Below, piece after piece: positions 23,825-33,416 of a stretch of 64,000 nt of DNA. Numbering within the stretch: the first letter of the stretch is position 1; each line of letters starts with the position of its first letter. The DNA lies in assembly GCF_029504575.1 (NCBI RefSeq), contig NZ_JAQFII010000001.1:2392501-2456500 (forward strand), written 5' to 3'. The DNA is from Streptomyces sp. SPB162. Lineage in GTDB: Bacteria; Actinomycetota; Actinomycetes; Streptomycetales; Streptomycetaceae. Below the pieces are notes generated by a model that did no database searches, was not told the origin of the DNA, and was given only the letters and a program-made list of their open reading frames with translations. Position numbers and translations under genes: made by a program.

Positions 23825-24491
23825 TCAAGCCGGCAGGAGCCAGCTGTCGTAGCCGCGGGTGCGGAGGCGGTCGAAGGCATCGCGGACCCTTTCCGGGACT
23901 TGCTGCTCGATGGCGAACCCGCGTTTGGGATACTCCATCACCCGTTCCATGTCGCCCATCAGCATGTCGATGAACTGCTTCTCGTCATCGTGCGTCTTGA
24001 CGTACTCGTCGTACGTCAAGGGCTGAGAGACGCAGACTGGCTCCACCTCGGGCCACAGCTTGCGGCACGTCGCGTAGGCGCGGCGCTGCATGTAGGGCAT
24101 GGAGATCAAGAGCAGGGTGGTTACTGCGATGCCTGCGTTCTCCAACACCTCGCGGGAGAAGCCGATGTTCTGACCGGTGTTGGTGGCCTTGGGCTCCAGC
24201 AAGATCGCCGCATCCGGCACCCCCAGGAAGAGCGCGTGCTCTCGGTAGTGGTTGGCCTCGCCGCGGGGGAACCTAGCCTTGGGTGGCCATGCTGGTGTCG
24301 CCGGTGAAAGCCACGCTGGGGAACATGCCGGCGTGATAGAGGTCGGCGGTGTAGGTGGCCACACCGAGATCGAGGCTGCCGAGGGTGATCGCGGCGGAGC
24401 AGGTCCTCAGCTCGTGGCCCATCTGGTGGAAGTCCCAGATGGCGAGGGCGTCAGCCCGATCCGCGTCGCTGATCGGTGCCTGGTCAGTCAC
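23825..24491 (-). pseudogene. YdcF/ElyC-family protein broken by a one-base insertion
   Basis: GTG 24491 (AGGAGT upstream) starts MTDQAPISDADRADALAIWD and runs to VAFTGDTSMATQG, then stop. The next frame continues KARFPRGEANHYREHALFLG through NTGQNIGFSREVLENAG to a normal C-terminus at 23825. Removing one C from the CCC run (GGG on the plus strand at 24281-24283) restores a continuous protein of about 221 aa. YdcF/ElyC proteins are DUF218-fold enzymes of unclear substrate. Its start overlaps the stop of the HTH-TPR regulator (GTGA), so it was part of that operon. Confidence 0.75.
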
Positions 24492-25555
24492 GTGTACTCC
24501 TTACTATTGCGAACGGTCTTGATGCTTCGCAGTTGGTGTTTCAGGCCGTATTGGGTGGCGATGTCCGATGCCCGGTCGAGCACGGTGTTCCCGGCGCTGC
24601 GGGTGGCCGGATCAGTGAGCAGGATGTGGCCGTGCGCAGTTTCGATCTGGACGCGCTGGAGTGGGGTCTCGAAGCGCCCGTTGCTGCGAGCCGTATCGAT
24701 GTAAGCCAAGGCCCGGGTGAGGTCGCCAACGCCGCGGTGCGCCAGTGCGAGCTTCTGCTGGGCGGTAGCCCAGTCCTCCGGTTCGTCCAGCTCCTCGAAC
24801 CACTGGGCCGCCTGCCCCATGACCTGGATGGCGAACTCGTTTCGGCCGTCCTTGGCCAGAGCTGTGCCGATCCACAGTAGGGCACGGGCGCGGTCGGCCG
24901 AGCCGAGCCTTTCGTCGCCGGTGAGCTGTTTATAGAGGGCGGCCGCTGGGGTGAGGTGTCCGGCCATCTCGGTGACCACCGCGAGGGAGAGTTCGATCTG
25001 CGCGGCTCGGCGGGGGATGTCGAGTTCGGTGAATACGTCGTGGGCGTCAGAGTAGAGCCGTTTGGCGGTCATCAAGTCCTGAAGGGTGCCCTGGAGGCGG
25101 CGCAGGTCGCCGGACAGGACCAACGAGCGCCCGTACAGGTACAGGCCACGATCGTCGAGGTCGCGCGCTTGGGCGCGGCCGAGCCAACGTTCCAGAAGGG
25201 TGGCGGCGAAGGCGAAGTCCTGGCGGTCGAGACACACCACGATCCGCTCCAGATCCTCCGTCCAAGTCTCGTGGTCGGCGATCGTGGGAGACGAAGTTCC
25301 CCTCGGTCGCCGCCCCGAGGACAACCCGAGGAACTGCTCGAATCGGGCTTGTGCGGCAGCATCGGAGCGAGCGAGGGCTGTGTCGAGGATGGCTTGCGTA
25401 TCGGGCCATGGACTGGTGGCCGCGCCCAACTTCTCCCACTTGGAGACAGTTCGGATGCCGACGCCGAGGTGCGCTGCGTAGGCACGCACGCTCATGCGCA
25501 GCGCCTGTCGCAACAAGCCTGCCTCGTGGCCGGTCCATCGCCTCACGCTCACCAC
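24488..25555 (-). CDS. HTH regulator with TPR-like C-terminal domain
   Basis: A 355-aa protein from GTG 25555 (AGGAGGGAGG upstream). Residues about 10-55 are an HTH (LRQALRMSVRAYAAHLGVGI, RTVSKWEKLG). The remainder is a string of helical pairs resembling TPRs (for example AQQKLALAHRGVGDLTRALA). This is a common Streptomyces regulator type whose TPR part may sense a signal peptide or protein. It is divergent from the genes leading to the lanthipeptide operon and may control it. The 155-base gap to 25711 probably holds divergent promoters. Confidence 0.75.
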   Translation of the reverse strand: MVSVRRWTGHEAGLLRQALRMSVRAYAAHLGVGIRTVSKWEKLGAATSPWPDTQAILDTALARSDAAAQARFEQFLGLSSGRRPRGTSSPTIADHETWTEDLERIVVCLDRQDFAFAATLLERWLGRAQARDLDDRGLYLYGRSLVLSGDLRRLQGTLQDLMTAKRLYSDAHDVFTELDIPRRAAQIELSLAVVTEMAGHLTPAAALYKQLTGDERLGSADRARALLWIGTALAKDGRNEFAIQVMGQAAQWFEELDEPEDWATAQQKLALAHRGVGDLTRALAYIDTARSNGRFETPLQRVQIETAHGHILLTDPATRSAGNTVLDRASDIATQYGLKHQLRSIKTVRNSKEYT

Positions 25556-25710
25556 GGGGCGCCTCCCTCCTGCCGCCATGGAATCACGGGCGGTATGCGA
25601 GCAGCCACGGAAGTGCCACAAAGGTGCAACAGCCGTTCATTCCCTGTGGGGTGGAACCGCGTCAGGCTCGAAGGGTTCAGTCCACCCGTCCCGTTGTGGA
25701 GGTCAGCCGC

Positions 25711-26157
25711 GTGGTCCCCCTCACTGAGCACCGCCCCGTCCCCCACCCGGACGTGTACGGCTTCGTGCGGCTGACGCGCACGACGCGGGGCCGCCGTCTC
25801 GCCCTATCGGCGGTCTTGGATGATTACTGCCGAACTCACGAGCTGAGGATGGCGGCCCTGTTCGTCGAGCACGCCCCCGACGACTTCTACTCGCCGGCTT
25901 TCGTCGGACTCCTCAATACCCTCGCCTTGGCGGACGCCTACGGTGTCGTTGTCCCTTCTCTCGTCCACCTCGGCCCCAGCCGAACGGCCTCTGATCGCGC
26001 GCGGATCATCCTCGGTGCCGGCGCCCGGTTGATACAGGTCCGCTTAACCGCCACCGGCATGCGCCAGGTCGGCACGGGTGTCATCGCCGCGCATCGGACC
26101 TCGGCCTTGAAAGTGCCGCGCCTCCTCCGCACCAGACGAGAGGGGCCGCTCTCATGA
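25711..26157 (+). CDS. Hypothetical protein with resolvase-like fold pattern
   Basis: A 148-aa protein from GTG 25711 with GGAGGT 7 nt upstream. It opens GFVRLTRTTRGRRLALSAVL and continues DDYCRTHELRMAALFVEHAP, which resembles the start of resolvase-type domains, but no catalytic Ser context is clear. Its stop overlaps the next start. It is the first gene of the rightward regulatory block ahead of the lanthipeptide genes. Function unknown. Confidence 0.6.
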   Translation: MVPLTEHRPVPHPDVYGFVRLTRTTRGRRLALSAVLDDYCRTHELRMAALFVEHAPDDFYSPAFVGLLNTLALADAYGVVVPSLVHLGPSRTASDRARIILGAGARLIQVRLTATGMRQVGTGVIAAHRTSALKVPRLLRTRREGPLS

Positions 26158-26645
26158 CCCGGGTAACGCACTCAGCGTCGAGCATCACCACCCCCACCGC
26201 GGCCATTCCTGGCGTGGCCGAGCCCATCTGCGACGAGTTCGCGGTGCGGATCTCTAGCGGCGCGGCGGCTGGCGGCGCACTCGAACGGGACCCTGACGGC
26301 CAGTGGGTGGGACGGCTCCGCCGCATCAGTACGTCCAAGTTGCGCTCCTGGGGGCTGGTTGCGCTCCTGGACGACACCAAGCTCCTGGTCAGCGAGCTCG
26401 TCACCAATGCCCTGCGGTACGGCGAGGGCGGGGAGATCGAATTCCGCCTCGTCATCACCCTCCAGGGCTTGCTGCTCGCGGTCAACGACGGCTCAGCCCA
26501 CCGTCCGCAGCTGCGTGTGGCGGGCGACTCCAGCGAGACCGGCCGGGGTCTCTTCCTCGTCGCTGCCCTCGCCGACGACTGGGGGGTTAGCGCCGACGGT
26601 ACAACGACCTGGTGCACGCTGAGCATTGCGGGGGCGGACCGATGA
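26154..26645 (+). CDS. RsbW-like ATP-binding protein (anti-sigma kinase fold)
   Basis: A 163-aa protein. GHKL/HATPase motifs: N-box LLVSELVTNALRYG, ATP-lid GRGLFLVAALADDWG, and a final WCTLSI strand. Single-domain proteins of this type are very numerous in Streptomyces and act as anti-sigma factors or regulatory kinases. ATG 26154 overlaps the upstream stop and its own stop overlaps the DUF6415 gene. A regulatory role for the adjoining cluster is inferred. Confidence 0.8.
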   Translation: MTRVTHSASSITTPTAAIPGVAEPICDEFAVRISSGAAAGGALERDPDGQWVGRLRRISTSKLRSWGLVALLDDTKLLVSELVTNALRYGEGGEIEFRLVITLQGLLLAVNDGSAHRPQLRVAGDSSETGRGLFLVAALADDWGVSADGTTTWCTLSIAGADR

Positions 26646-27118
26646 CCCTTCAGACTCACCACCGCAGGTTGGCGTGCCCTGCGACGACCGGGCCACAGGC
26701 CGCCGAACTCGAAACCCCCACCGTCACCCCATGGAATCCCCCGCTGGACGCGGCGGGTCTGACCGACGTGCATGGCCTGTTGCTCCGCTGGGCCTGGACT
26801 GCGCATGAGAGCGAAGACCTCCTTGACGACGTCGCCACGGCCTTGGACGACATCGCACCTTCCGAGGAAGTCATCGAGGACTTCGTCCAGCGATCTCGCG
26901 GCCACCTCATGAGGCTCGTGAACGTCGCTGTTTCCACCCGGGCTTGGCAGGAGTCGGCCTACGCGGACACGCTCATTCAGCGGGCGCGCACCTTGCGGAC
27001 AAGCGAGATGCCTGGCGACTACCGTCACGCCGTGCTGCATCTGCGGCAGATGGGATGGGTTGTCGGCGAGTTACTGGACCAGCTCGTCGCGTTCGACTCC
27101 ATCAAGGGGGTGGCGTGA
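26642..27118 (+). CDS. DUF6415-family protein
   Basis: A 158-aa helical protein with WNPPLDAAGLTDVHGLLLRW, ALDDIAPSEEVIEDFVQ, and a C-terminal HAVLHLRQMGWVVGELLDQL. This matches DUF6415, often found beside actinobacterial natural-product clusters. Biochemical role unknown. It overlaps both neighbours by 4 bases, so the block 25711-27561 reads as one operon. Confidence 0.7.
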   Translation: MTLQTHHRRLACPATTGPQAAELETPTVTPWNPPLDAAGLTDVHGLLLRWAWTAHESEDLLDDVATALDDIAPSEEVIEDFVQRSRGHLMRLVNVAVSTRAWQESAYADTLIQRARTLRTSEMPGDYRHAVLHLRQMGWVVGELLDQLVAFDSIKGVA

Positions 27119-27561
27119 CCGTCATCCGCCCGCTTACCCCGCGCCTTCTTCCGGCACGGCTCGCCTACGACTTCGAGTACATCGCCAATCGTCTCGCTGA
27201 TCCGTCGCTGCTTGATCACGCCGTAGCCGTCTGCGTCCACCGGGCACCGTTGCTGGCCGTCCCCGTGAGCGGAGCGCGCCGTGGCGGATACATGTCCTTC
27301 GACCTGCGGATCCTGGCGGAGAAGACGCGCAGCCTCTTGGAGGGGCTACCGGGCTTCCCCGACCTGCGTGTTCGGCCTTCCCCCTACCGCGACACCTGCC
27401 ACGTGGTCGAGTGGGGCGGCCAACCGCCGGCCTGCGACTACGACGACGCGGCGCGCTGCTGGTTCTACGGCTACAGCGAGGCCGCCGTCCGCGCGGCAGG
27501 GCAGCCCGCACGGTCGCCCGCTGCCGCTGACCGTAGCCACCGCCCGCCGGTCCTGACGTGA
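27115..27561 (+). CDS. Hypothetical protein of the regulatory block
   Basis: A 148-aa protein from GTG 27115, overlapping the DUF6415 stop. It contains LAYDFEYIANRLADPSLLDH and DLRVRPSPYRDTCHVVEWGG. No family recognised. The 114-base gap that follows leads into the lanthipeptide operon and must hold its promoter if it has its own. Confidence 0.6.
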   Translation: MTVIRPLTPRLLPARLAYDFEYIANRLADPSLLDHAVAVCVHRAPLLAVPVSGARRGGYMSFDLRILAEKTRSLLEGLPGFPDLRVRPSPYRDTCHVVEWGGQPPACDYDDAARCWFYGYSEAAVRAAGQPARSPAAADRSHRPPVLT

Positions 27562-27675
27562 CCGATCGGACTGGCGGGGGGTTACCCACCCGGCGCGGGC
27601 TGCTTACCCTCGCGTCCCGCGCCACCCTGCAACATCCGCTCGAAGCATGGCGCAACGCCACGAAGGAGATCACTG

Positions 27676-28920
27676 GTGGTTAACGTTCCCGGCACTACGA
27701 CCGACACGGGTCAAGATGCGCCCAACGAAAAGCAATTGCGTGACGACATGGTGCAGAGCCTCATCGAGTTTGGAGCTGCTCGGGACCCCCGCGTAGTTGC
27801 CGCCTTCCGTGCCGTCCCGCGACACCTGGCCACGCCAGAGGTGGCGCCAGGCAAGTCGTACGATGCGGAGTTCGCGGCCGTGACGAAGACGGATGCCACC
27901 GGCGTGGATATCAGCTCAGTGTCGGCCCCGAGAGTCCAGGCCATGCAGATCGAGCAGGCCCGGATCGAGCCCGGAATGGCCGTGCTGGAGGTCGGCTCCG
28001 GCGGTCCCAACGCGGCGTACCTCTCCGAGATGGTGGGGAAGGCGGGCCGGGTGGTCACTATGGACATCGACTCCGAGGTGACGGACCGGGCAACGACCTT
28101 CCTTACGGCGGCCGGCTACCAGAACGTCACCGTTCTCACCGCCGACGCGGAACAGGGCGCTCCCGATCACGGGCCCTTCGATCGCATTGTTGTCACAGTG
28201 CAAGCCGCCGACATCCCCCCTGCCTGGATGCAGCAGCTCAAGGAGGGCGGACGGCTCGTCGTCCCCCTGCGGATGCGCGGCCTGACGCGCACCGTCGCCT
28301 TCGTCCGCGAGGGCGATCACCTGGTCAGCGACGGCTTCGAGCTGTGCGGCTTCGTCCCGATGCAGGGCGCTGGCGAGAACCGCGTACGGCTTGCCGTCCT
28401 GCACGACACGGAGGGCGAGGAGATCGGCCTGCGTATCGACGGTCACCCCGAGCCGGACGCCAAGGCGCTGTCCGAGGCGCTGTTCACGCCACGGACAACG
28501 GCGTGGTCGGGGGTGACGCTGGGCGGCATGGAGTCCAACGAGCACCTGGACCTGTGGCTGAGCACGGCGCTGGACAATCTGCCGCTGTTGGCGGCGAAGC
28601 CCGGTGCCCGCAAGCGCGGGCTGGTCGCCTCTGCCTCGCCCCTCGGTGTCCCGACCCTCGTCGACGGCGGCAGCTTCGCCTACCGCACGGTGCGAGCCAC
28701 GGATGACGAGGACCGCTTCGAGCTGGGCGCCATCGGGCACGGCCCGCAGGGGGAGCAGCTTGCCCAGCGCATGGTCTCCGAGATCCAGACCTGGGACCGC
28801 GAGCATCGCAACGACCGCGCCCGCATCGAGGTCTACCCGGTGGGCACGCCGGAGGACCGACTTCCCGCTGGGCGCCGCATCGAGCGGAGGCACACGCGGG
28901 TCACGATCACCTGGCCCTAG
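27676..28920 (+). CDS. FxLD-system methyltransferase, PIMT-like (first copy)
   Basis: A 414-aa protein from GTG 27676 (GAAGGAG upstream). The N-terminal 230 residues resemble protein-L-isoaspartate methyltransferases (AFRAVPRHLATPEVAPGKSY, SAM motif AVLEVGSGGPNAAYLSEMVG). The extended C-terminal half is typical of FxLD-system enzymes. PIMT-like enzymes in class I lanthipeptide pathways are known to methylate an Asp side chain, which can lead to isoaspartate. The SAM loop here is divergent (GSGGPNAA rather than GxGxGY), unlike the second copy. First gene of the operon; the precursor follows 73 bases later. Confidence 0.85.
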   Translation: MVNVPGTTTDTGQDAPNEKQLRDDMVQSLIEFGAARDPRVVAAFRAVPRHLATPEVAPGKSYDAEFAAVTKTDATGVDISSVSAPRVQAMQIEQARIEPGMAVLEVGSGGPNAAYLSEMVGKAGRVVTMDIDSEVTDRATTFLTAAGYQNVTVLTADAEQGAPDHGPFDRIVVTVQAADIPPAWMQQLKEGGRLVVPLRMRGLTRTVAFVREGDHLVSDGFELCGFVPMQGAGENRVRLAVLHDTEGEEIGLRIDGHPEPDAKALSEALFTPRTTAWSGVTLGGMESNEHLDLWLSTALDNLPLLAAKPGARKRGLVASASPLGVPTLVDGGSFAYRTVRATDDEDRFELGAIGHGPQGEQLAQRMVSEIQTWDREHRNDRARIEVYPVGTPEDRLPAGRRIERRHTRVTITWP

Positions 28921-28993
28921 CCCTCCTCGGGCGCAGGGTCAGGCGGCACAGCACGCAAGGCACGTCCCTACCCACCTCTTCTGGAGGCATGAG

Positions 28994-29182
28994 ATGACAC
29001 AGCAGAAGATCGGTTCCGTCCTCAAGGCGGCGACGGATTACCGCTCCGACGGGGACTTCGACCTCGACGTGTCGACCGTCGGCGCGGCCCCCGTCCTGGG
29101 CTCGCTGCTGAACGACACGAGCGACAACTGCACGTCCACCTGCGCGTCCGCCTGCTCGAACAGCACCTGCATCGGCGGCTGA
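28994..29182 (+). CDS. lanA: FxLD-family lanthipeptide precursor peptide
   Basis: A 62-aa peptide with CTGGAGG 6 nt before ATG 28994. The leader has the FDLD box at residues 22-25, the recognition motif of class I LanB/LanC enzymes. The C-terminal core holds four Cys (46, 50, 54, 59) among many Ser/Thr, and ends STCIGG. Asp41 and Asp44 are candidate targets for the PIMT-like enzymes. Up to four lanthionine-type rings are possible. A 38-bp palindrome follows, which would let the precursor be made in excess. Cleavage site and ring pattern are not known. Confidence 0.92.
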   Translation: MTQQKIGSVLKAATDYRSDGDFDLDVSTVGAAPVLGSLLNDTSDNCTSTCASACSNSTCIGG

Positions 29183-29188
29183 CGTGAC

Positions 29189-29226
29189 GCCCGGGACCGG
29201 GCGGGGCGCCCCGCCCGGTCCCGGGC
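29189..29226. terminator. 38-bp perfect palindrome after lanA, probable attenuator
   Basis: Two perfect 19-bp arms meet with no spacer at 29207/29208. The stem would be very strong. Placed between precursor and LanB genes, it should reduce read-through and set precursor above enzyme levels, as in many lantibiotic operons. Confidence 0.8.
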
Positions 29227-29248
29227 ACCGCAGAGGGAAGGAGGCACG

Positions 29249-32245
29249 ATGTACCACGCACTCGACGCCGGCGTGATCAGAGCGTCCGTCGTACCTATGG
29301 CGGTTGCGCTGCCCGCCTGGCCCGGGGAATCCGCCGACCCCGCTCAATTGGGCGACTGGATGGGAGAGGTCTGGGCGGATGCATCTCGGGCTGAGGCCAT
29401 CAGCCACGCGGCACCCGTACTCACTCAGGCCGTCTGCAAGGCACTTGACGGCTCCGCGCCGCAGGCGCGTATCGAGAGCACCGCGCGGTCCTTGGCCCGA
29501 TATCTGCTGCGGATGCAGCACCGTGCCACTCCGTTCGGCCTGTTCGCCGGAGCGGCCCCGGTGCGCCTCGGGCAGAGGGCACATGTCCGTTGGGGTGGTG
29601 AGCACCGGGCGTTCGCCGGGGCTGACGCCGGGTGGCTGCGCGAGATCATCACGGCGTTGGAGCGGGACCCTGAGGTACTGCGGAACTTAGCCGTCATCGC
29701 GGATTCGACGTGGACCGCACAGGGCCCCCGCATCGTGGTCCCCTACCAGCCAGGCACGAACGGTCCGACGAGCACCAGTCTGCGGCGCACCCGGGCCGCC
29801 GAACAGATGCTCGCGCTGGCCCGCACTCCGATCCGAGTCCGCGACCTTGTGGACAAGATTCGAGCGGACTACCCCGACACCCCGGTGTCCACCATCGAGA
29901 CGATGATCACCAACCTGGTGGACCACCGCGTCCTGCTCACGGAACTGTCGTCGCCGATGACGACCGTGGACGCGCTCGGCCACCTGGTTCACCAGCTCGA
30001 AGGGGCCGGAGCCGACAGGCCGGCGACCGCGCAGCTCCGCCAGGTCCACCGTCGCCTCCAGCGCCATGACCTCGCCCACATTGATGAACAGGCGGGCTTG
30101 CGCGCCGAGGCCCTCGAGCTGATGTCGGCGCTCACCAGCGTCACGGTGCGGCCCCTGGTGGTGAACATCCGCCCGGACGCTGAGATCGTCCTGCCCGAGG
30201 AGGTGGCGCGCGAGGCAGAGCATGCTTTGAGGGCCATGGCGGGCATCACGCCGTATCCCAAAGGCTCGCCTGCCTGGAACGACTACCGGACGCGATTCCT
30301 GGAGCGGTACAGCATGGGTACCGTCGTATCGCTGCGCGACCTCACTGACCCGGACACCGGGCTCGGCGTCCCCGTCGGCTACCGGGGAACCGTGCTGCCA
30401 CGGCCCCTCCTCGGCACGACACCACGTGACGAACGCCTCCTCGCGCTCGCCCAGGACGCCGCGCTCACCAACCGGCGGGAGGTCACGCTTACCGAGGACG
30501 ACGTCAAGGCTCTGTCCCTCGGCGAGGCGACCCAGTTCCCCGCGCACGTCGAGTTGTGCTTCACCGTGCTTGCCACTTCTCAAAGCGACCTGGACGAAGG
30601 CCGGTTCAAACTGTCCACGGTGGGTCTGTCGCTGGCCGCCGGCACGACCACCGGCAGGTTCCTGTCGATGCTGCCGACCGCGGAGTTGAACCGACAGTCG
30701 GCGGCGTACATGGCACTGCCGACGCTAACCGCTGGAGCGGTGCGCGCACAGGTCACCGCACCCCCGATGAAACAGCAGACGTTCAACGTCGGCCGGGCCC
30801 CGGTGGTCGCGCCCGAAGTGCTGGCCGTCGGCGAGTACAACCCGGCCGCCACCCTCGACCTGGACGATCTCGGAGTGATGGCGGACGCTGATCGCCTCTA
30901 CCTGGTGACCCTCTCCTCCGGCCGTGTCATCGAGCCGTCGGTGATGAACGCCGTCGAGCTGAGCCACGCCACCCACCCTTTGGTGCGCTTCCTATGCGAG
31001 GTACACCGCTCCCACTCCGCAATCCTCATTCCCTTCGCCTGGGGCACCGCCGCCCGCCTCCCCTTCCTGCCCGAGGTCCGCTACGGCCGCACCATCCTGT
31101 CCGCCGCCTGCTGGCGGCTCCGCACGGAGAACCTGGGCGACGGGGAGGAGTGGATAATCAGGTTCACCAACTGGCGTATTCAGTACGGGGTGCCGCGCAC
31201 CGTCTACGTCGGCTCAAACGACCAGCTCCTTCGGCTAGACCTCGGCCTGTCCGCCCACCGGGATCTCCTGCGGCACGAGCTGAACCGCCACCGGTCCGTC
31301 GTCCTGCACGAAGCACCAGACGAGAGCGCCTTCGGTTGGATCGGCCACGCTCACGAAGTGGTGCTTCCCTTCGTGTCCGACCAGCGGCCCGCCCCAGCCC
31401 CGGCAATTCGTCTCGACCGCGCGGTGAAGCACCGGGCTGGGCGCCTGCCGGGCAGCTCGGATCACGCCTTCCTCAAGCTCTACGGCAACCCGTCACGGGT
31501 GCCGGAGCTGCTGACGACACACCTGCCGCGTCTGCTCACGGGCTGGGACACCGACCCGGCCGCGTGGTTCGTCCGATACGCCGATCCCGAACCGCACGTT
31601 CGTCTGCGGCTCCGCTTGACGAGCCCAGAGGGATTCGGACCCGCAGCGCAGAAGGTCGCAGCCTGGGCATCCGAACTTCGGGAAGAGGGCGTGATCCAGC
31701 GCATCACCTGGGACACAGACCAGCCCGAGACCGGCCGGTACGGCACCGGCGCGGTACTGGACGCTGCGGAGGCGTACTTCGCCGCCGACTCGGCCGCGGC
31801 GCTCGCGCAGATGCTGCTCGATCCCGCCGACCTTCAGTCCGCCACAGCCGCAGCCTCGTTCGTAGACATCTGTGCTGGCCTGCTCGGCTCCCACCCAACT
31901 GGACTTGACTGGCTGACGCGCAATCTGCAGCGCGCCGATGGCGAGGCCGCGCCCCGGCACGTCCAAGCCCTTGCCGTTCGACTATCCGGCACCGACGCCG
32001 TGCAGACCGTACTAGGCGAACCCGCGGTGGCGAGGACGTGGGAAGCGCGGCGCCTCGCGCTCCTCCACTACCGCGCGGCGCTGGAGGACTCCGGGAGCGA
32101 TCCAGCCGACGTGCTGCCGTCGCTGCTTCACATGCACCACAACCGCGTAGCAGGTATCGACCCCGCCGCCGAAGCCACCTGCCGCCGTACCGCCCGCGCG
32201 GCAGCCCTCTCCTGGATCGCCCGCTCAGAAGGAGCCCTGCGGTGA
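29249..32245 (+). CDS. lanB: Class I lanthipeptide dehydratase (LanB)
   Basis: A 998-aa protein from ATG 29249 (GAAGGAGG upstream). The N-terminal part carries Lant_dehydr features (ARYLLRMQHRATPFGLFAGA early on, then ERYSMGTVVSLRDLTDPDTG near 350). The C-terminal 280 residues are the SpaB-type elimination domain (HAFLKLYGNPSRVPELL, AAWFVRYADPEPHVRLRLRL). LanB enzymes glutamylate Ser/Thr with glutamyl-tRNA and then eliminate to dehydroalanine or dehydrobutyrine. Full length and unbroken. The stop overlaps the lanC start. Confidence 0.93.
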   Translation: MYHALDAGVIRASVVPMAVALPAWPGESADPAQLGDWMGEVWADASRAEAISHAAPVLTQAVCKALDGSAPQARIESTARSLARYLLRMQHRATPFGLFAGAAPVRLGQRAHVRWGGEHRAFAGADAGWLREIITALERDPEVLRNLAVIADSTWTAQGPRIVVPYQPGTNGPTSTSLRRTRAAEQMLALARTPIRVRDLVDKIRADYPDTPVSTIETMITNLVDHRVLLTELSSPMTTVDALGHLVHQLEGAGADRPATAQLRQVHRRLQRHDLAHIDEQAGLRAEALELMSALTSVTVRPLVVNIRPDAEIVLPEEVAREAEHALRAMAGITPYPKGSPAWNDYRTRFLERYSMGTVVSLRDLTDPDTGLGVPVGYRGTVLPRPLLGTTPRDERLLALAQDAALTNRREVTLTEDDVKALSLGEATQFPAHVELCFTVLATSQSDLDEGRFKLSTVGLSLAAGTTTGRFLSMLPTAELNRQSAAYMALPTLTAGAVRAQVTAPPMKQQTFNVGRAPVVAPEVLAVGEYNPAATLDLDDLGVMADADRLYLVTLSSGRVIEPSVMNAVELSHATHPLVRFLCEVHRSHSAILIPFAWGTAARLPFLPEVRYGRTILSAACWRLRTENLGDGEEWIIRFTNWRIQYGVPRTVYVGSNDQLLRLDLGLSAHRDLLRHELNRHRSVVLHEAPDESAFGWIGHAHEVVLPFVSDQRPAPAPAIRLDRAVKHRAGRLPGSSDHAFLKLYGNPSRVPELLTTHLPRLLTGWDTDPAAWFVRYADPEPHVRLRLRLTSPEGFGPAAQKVAAWASELREEGVIQRITWDTDQPETGRYGTGAVLDAAEAYFAADSAAALAQMLLDPADLQSATAAASFVDICAGLLGSHPTGLDWLTRNLQRADGEAAPRHVQALAVRLSGTDAVQTVLGEPAVARTWEARRLALLHYRAALEDSGSDPADVLPSLLHMHHNRVAGIDPAAEATCRRTARAAALSWIARSEGALR

Positions 32246-33393
32246 CCGCAGCCCCACCGGCCGTCGACACATCGCTGTCGTCCCAGCAATCCCTCGCTCA
32301 CGGACCACTCGGCACCGCTCTCCTGCGCATCGAACGAGCCCGGCGCGGTACCGAAACGTGGGAGGAAGTACACCGCGGCCTGTCCGGGACCGGCCCCCTG
32401 ATCGACGGCCCGACCGCCAGCCTCTTCCTCGGAGCCCCCGCCTTGGCCTTCGTTCTCCACCTGGCCGCCGACGGCAGCGGCCGGTACGCCGGCGCCCTCC
32501 AGAGCCTCGACGACATCGTGGCCGCCCACGTCCGGCAGCGCCTTGCCATCGCCCACGCCCGTATCAACGCCGGGCGCCAGGCAGAGTTCGCTGAATATGA
32601 CCTGTTCCGGGGCCTTACTGGAATTGGGGTATTGCTCCTGCTCCGACAGCCGCGCGGTCCGGAGACAAAGGCCGTCCTGGAGTACCTCGTTCGCCTCACT
32701 GAGTCGGTTGCGGTGGACGGCAAGCTGCTGCCCGGATGGTGGGTCGGCCACGCACCGGCCAACAACAAGGCGGCCACGCCCGGCGGCCATGCCAACGCCG
32801 GCCTGGCCCACGGCATCACCGGCCCGCTCGCACTCCTGGCCCTGGCCATGCGCTCCGGGATCACCGTAGAGGGCCACGAGACCGCCATACGCCGCATCTG
32901 CCGGTGGCTGGACGAGATACGACTGCATGACCACCTGGGGATGCGCTGGCCCCGCTGGATCAGCGAACGCGGCCCGGCTCCGGCCCTCCCCGCCGCCCCT
33001 TCCTGGTGCTACGGCACGCCGGGCCTGGCCCGCGCCCAGCAGCTCGCCGCGATCGTTACCGGTGACGACGACCGCAAGCGGATGGCCGAGCGCGCCTTGC
33101 TGCACTGCATGACCGACCCGAATCAGCTCGACCGGATCGCTGACCGCGGCCTGTGCCACGGCTTCGGCGGCGTCATCCGCACCGTGCAGCGCGTCGCCGA
33201 GGACGCCGAGACGCCCTCCGCGTTCACCGCCCGAATGGGCCTGCTGACCGGCAGATTCCTGACCGTCGGCGCGTCGGCGGAGAAGGGCTTCCTGGAAGGC
33301 AAGACCGGAGCTGCCCTCGCCTTCCAGGACGCCGAACCTGATGGTGTCGCAGAACCTCAAGGCCGTTGGGACGCCTGCTTGCTCCTTGCCTGA
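32242..33393 (+). CDS. lanC: Lanthionine cyclase (LanC)
   Basis: A 383-aa protein from GTG 32242, overlapping the LanB stop. The zinc ligands are present: Cys256 in SWCYGTPGL and Cys305-His306 in GLCHGFGG. GGHANAGLAHG at 182-191 is the conserved His-containing motif. LanC enzymes catalyse addition of Cys thiols to dehydrated residues, forming thioether rings. The frame is intact. Confidence 0.92.
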   Translation: MTAAPPAVDTSLSSQQSLAHGPLGTALLRIERARRGTETWEEVHRGLSGTGPLIDGPTASLFLGAPALAFVLHLAADGSGRYAGALQSLDDIVAAHVRQRLAIAHARINAGRQAEFAEYDLFRGLTGIGVLLLLRQPRGPETKAVLEYLVRLTESVAVDGKLLPGWWVGHAPANNKAATPGGHANAGLAHGITGPLALLALAMRSGITVEGHETAIRRICRWLDEIRLHDHLGMRWPRWISERGPAPALPAAPSWCYGTPGLARAQQLAAIVTGDDDRKRMAERALLHCMTDPNQLDRIADRGLCHGFGGVIRTVQRVAEDAETPSAFTARMGLLTGRFLTVGASAEKGFLEGKTGAALAFQDAEPDGVAEPQGRWDACLLLA

Positions 33394-33416
33394 CCCGTCA
33401 ATCGAGGACGCTGCCC

